Shown: in pieces, positions 63,834 through 64,000 of the stretch
How positions within the stretch are numbered: position 1 is the stretch's first letter
How the letters are laid out: each line of letters starts with the position of its first letter
Source of the DNA: Megaustenia siamemsis
Taxonomy: Eukaryota > Mollusca > Gastropoda > Stylommatophora > Ariophantidae
DNA: 64,000 bases
Direction of reading: 5' to 3'
Assembly: GCA_032433765.1 (NCBI GenBank)
Contig: JAVIAB010000102.1
Location: 7,627,507 to 7,691,506 of the forward strand
Position numbers and translations under genes: made by a program
Notes under the pieces: model-generated
Told to the model about the DNA's origin: nothing
Databases searched by the model: none
Seen by the model: the letters and a program-made list of their open reading frames with translations, nothing else

Positions 63834-64000
63834 CAGTGGTAGCCAAATGGCGGCCCACATCCGGCCTGATAGTCTATTTTTCTTGTCCCTTAAAGTGTCC
63901 ACAGAAGCTACTATATTAAATATCTATAAATAAACACCAAAGTGCATCTTATCAATAGAAAATGAAAGTGCCATAAAGTCCGAGAATATCTCAATAGTGT
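63834..64000 (+). mobile_element. hAT-like MITE, second copy, cut by the window end
   Basis: Starts CAGTGGTAGCCAAATGGCGG and continues with CTTGTCCCTTAAAGTGTCCA and GAAGCTACTATATTAAATAT, matching 250-360 of the first copy. Confidence 0.7.

Noticed and set aside
63801..63850. Possible next ARAP exon after ATACCAG
   Set aside because: It reads LPIFGNREMPGG and a stop, runs into the hAT MITE, and does not resemble the expected PH strand that follows PPYR.

Overview
This is eukaryotic, animal-type DNA: AT-rich, dominated by retrotransposon debris, tRNA-derived SINEs, DNA-transposon relics and long minisatellites. No bacterial-style operon is present. The window lies almost wholly inside one protein-coding gene on the + strand. 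From splice sites, reading phase and protein similarity I can assemble 19 short internal exons (4899 to 63053, 1,790 coding bases, about 597 codons). They join without a phase conflict or stop codon. The protein is the C-terminal half of an ARAP-family protein (ArfGAP, RhoGAP, ankyrin and PH domains). It has the end of the ankyrin region, two PH domains (exons 3-6 and 7-9), a RhoGAP domain (exons 10-14), a linker (15), a Ras-associating domain (16-17) and the start of the last PH domain (18-19). SAM, N-terminal PH, ArfGAP and most ankyrin exons would lie upstream; the end of the last PH and the stop codon lie downstream. The organism is probably an invertebrate, perhaps a mollusc or other lophotrochozoan. 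That guess rests on repeat style only and is weak.

The other 97% is intron, filled with several kinds of sequence. I use local labels. LINE-a has an almost intact 5'-truncated RT ORF. LINE-b ends in (GATA)n. LINE-c, -d and -e end in (GAT)n. LINE-f and -g are fragments. SINE-1 and SINE-2 have tRNA-like heads and share a central domain. SINE-3 ends with the same 3' tail as LINE-b. There are TTAA-flanked piggyBac-like MITEs, a hAT-like MITE, and dispersed repeats R1-R3. Many insertions have clean target-site duplications (TSDs), so nesting order can be read directly.

The most striking property is the density and placement of minisatellites, with unit lengths of about 18-69 bp. Fourteen of the 18 introns carry at least one array. 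Several arrays are seeded at splice junctions and copy the acceptor or donor together with adjoining exon bases (exon 5 acceptor, exon 6 acceptor, exon 12 donor). Others form the polypyrimidine tract of an exon (13 and 17). At exon 7 the tail of a SINE supplies the 3' splice site. A 43-bp minisatellite occurs as two large inverted arrays, a 4.3-kb array shows higher-order structure of about 1 kb, and a purine-only array and a 2.2-kb array give long ORFs on one or both strands that are not genes.

Layout: 1-4.9 kb hAT MITE and minisatellites; 4.9-11.5 kb exons 1-3, purine array, TTAA MITE containing LINE-a; 11.5-22.8 kb PH exons 4-6 and the 4.3-kb array; 22.8-33 kb second PH exons 7-9; 34-43 kb RhoGAP exons 10-14; 43-57 kb inverted arrays, linker and RA exons 15-16, large arrays; 57-64 kb exons 17-19, LINE-b/c/d copies and a second hAT MITE.
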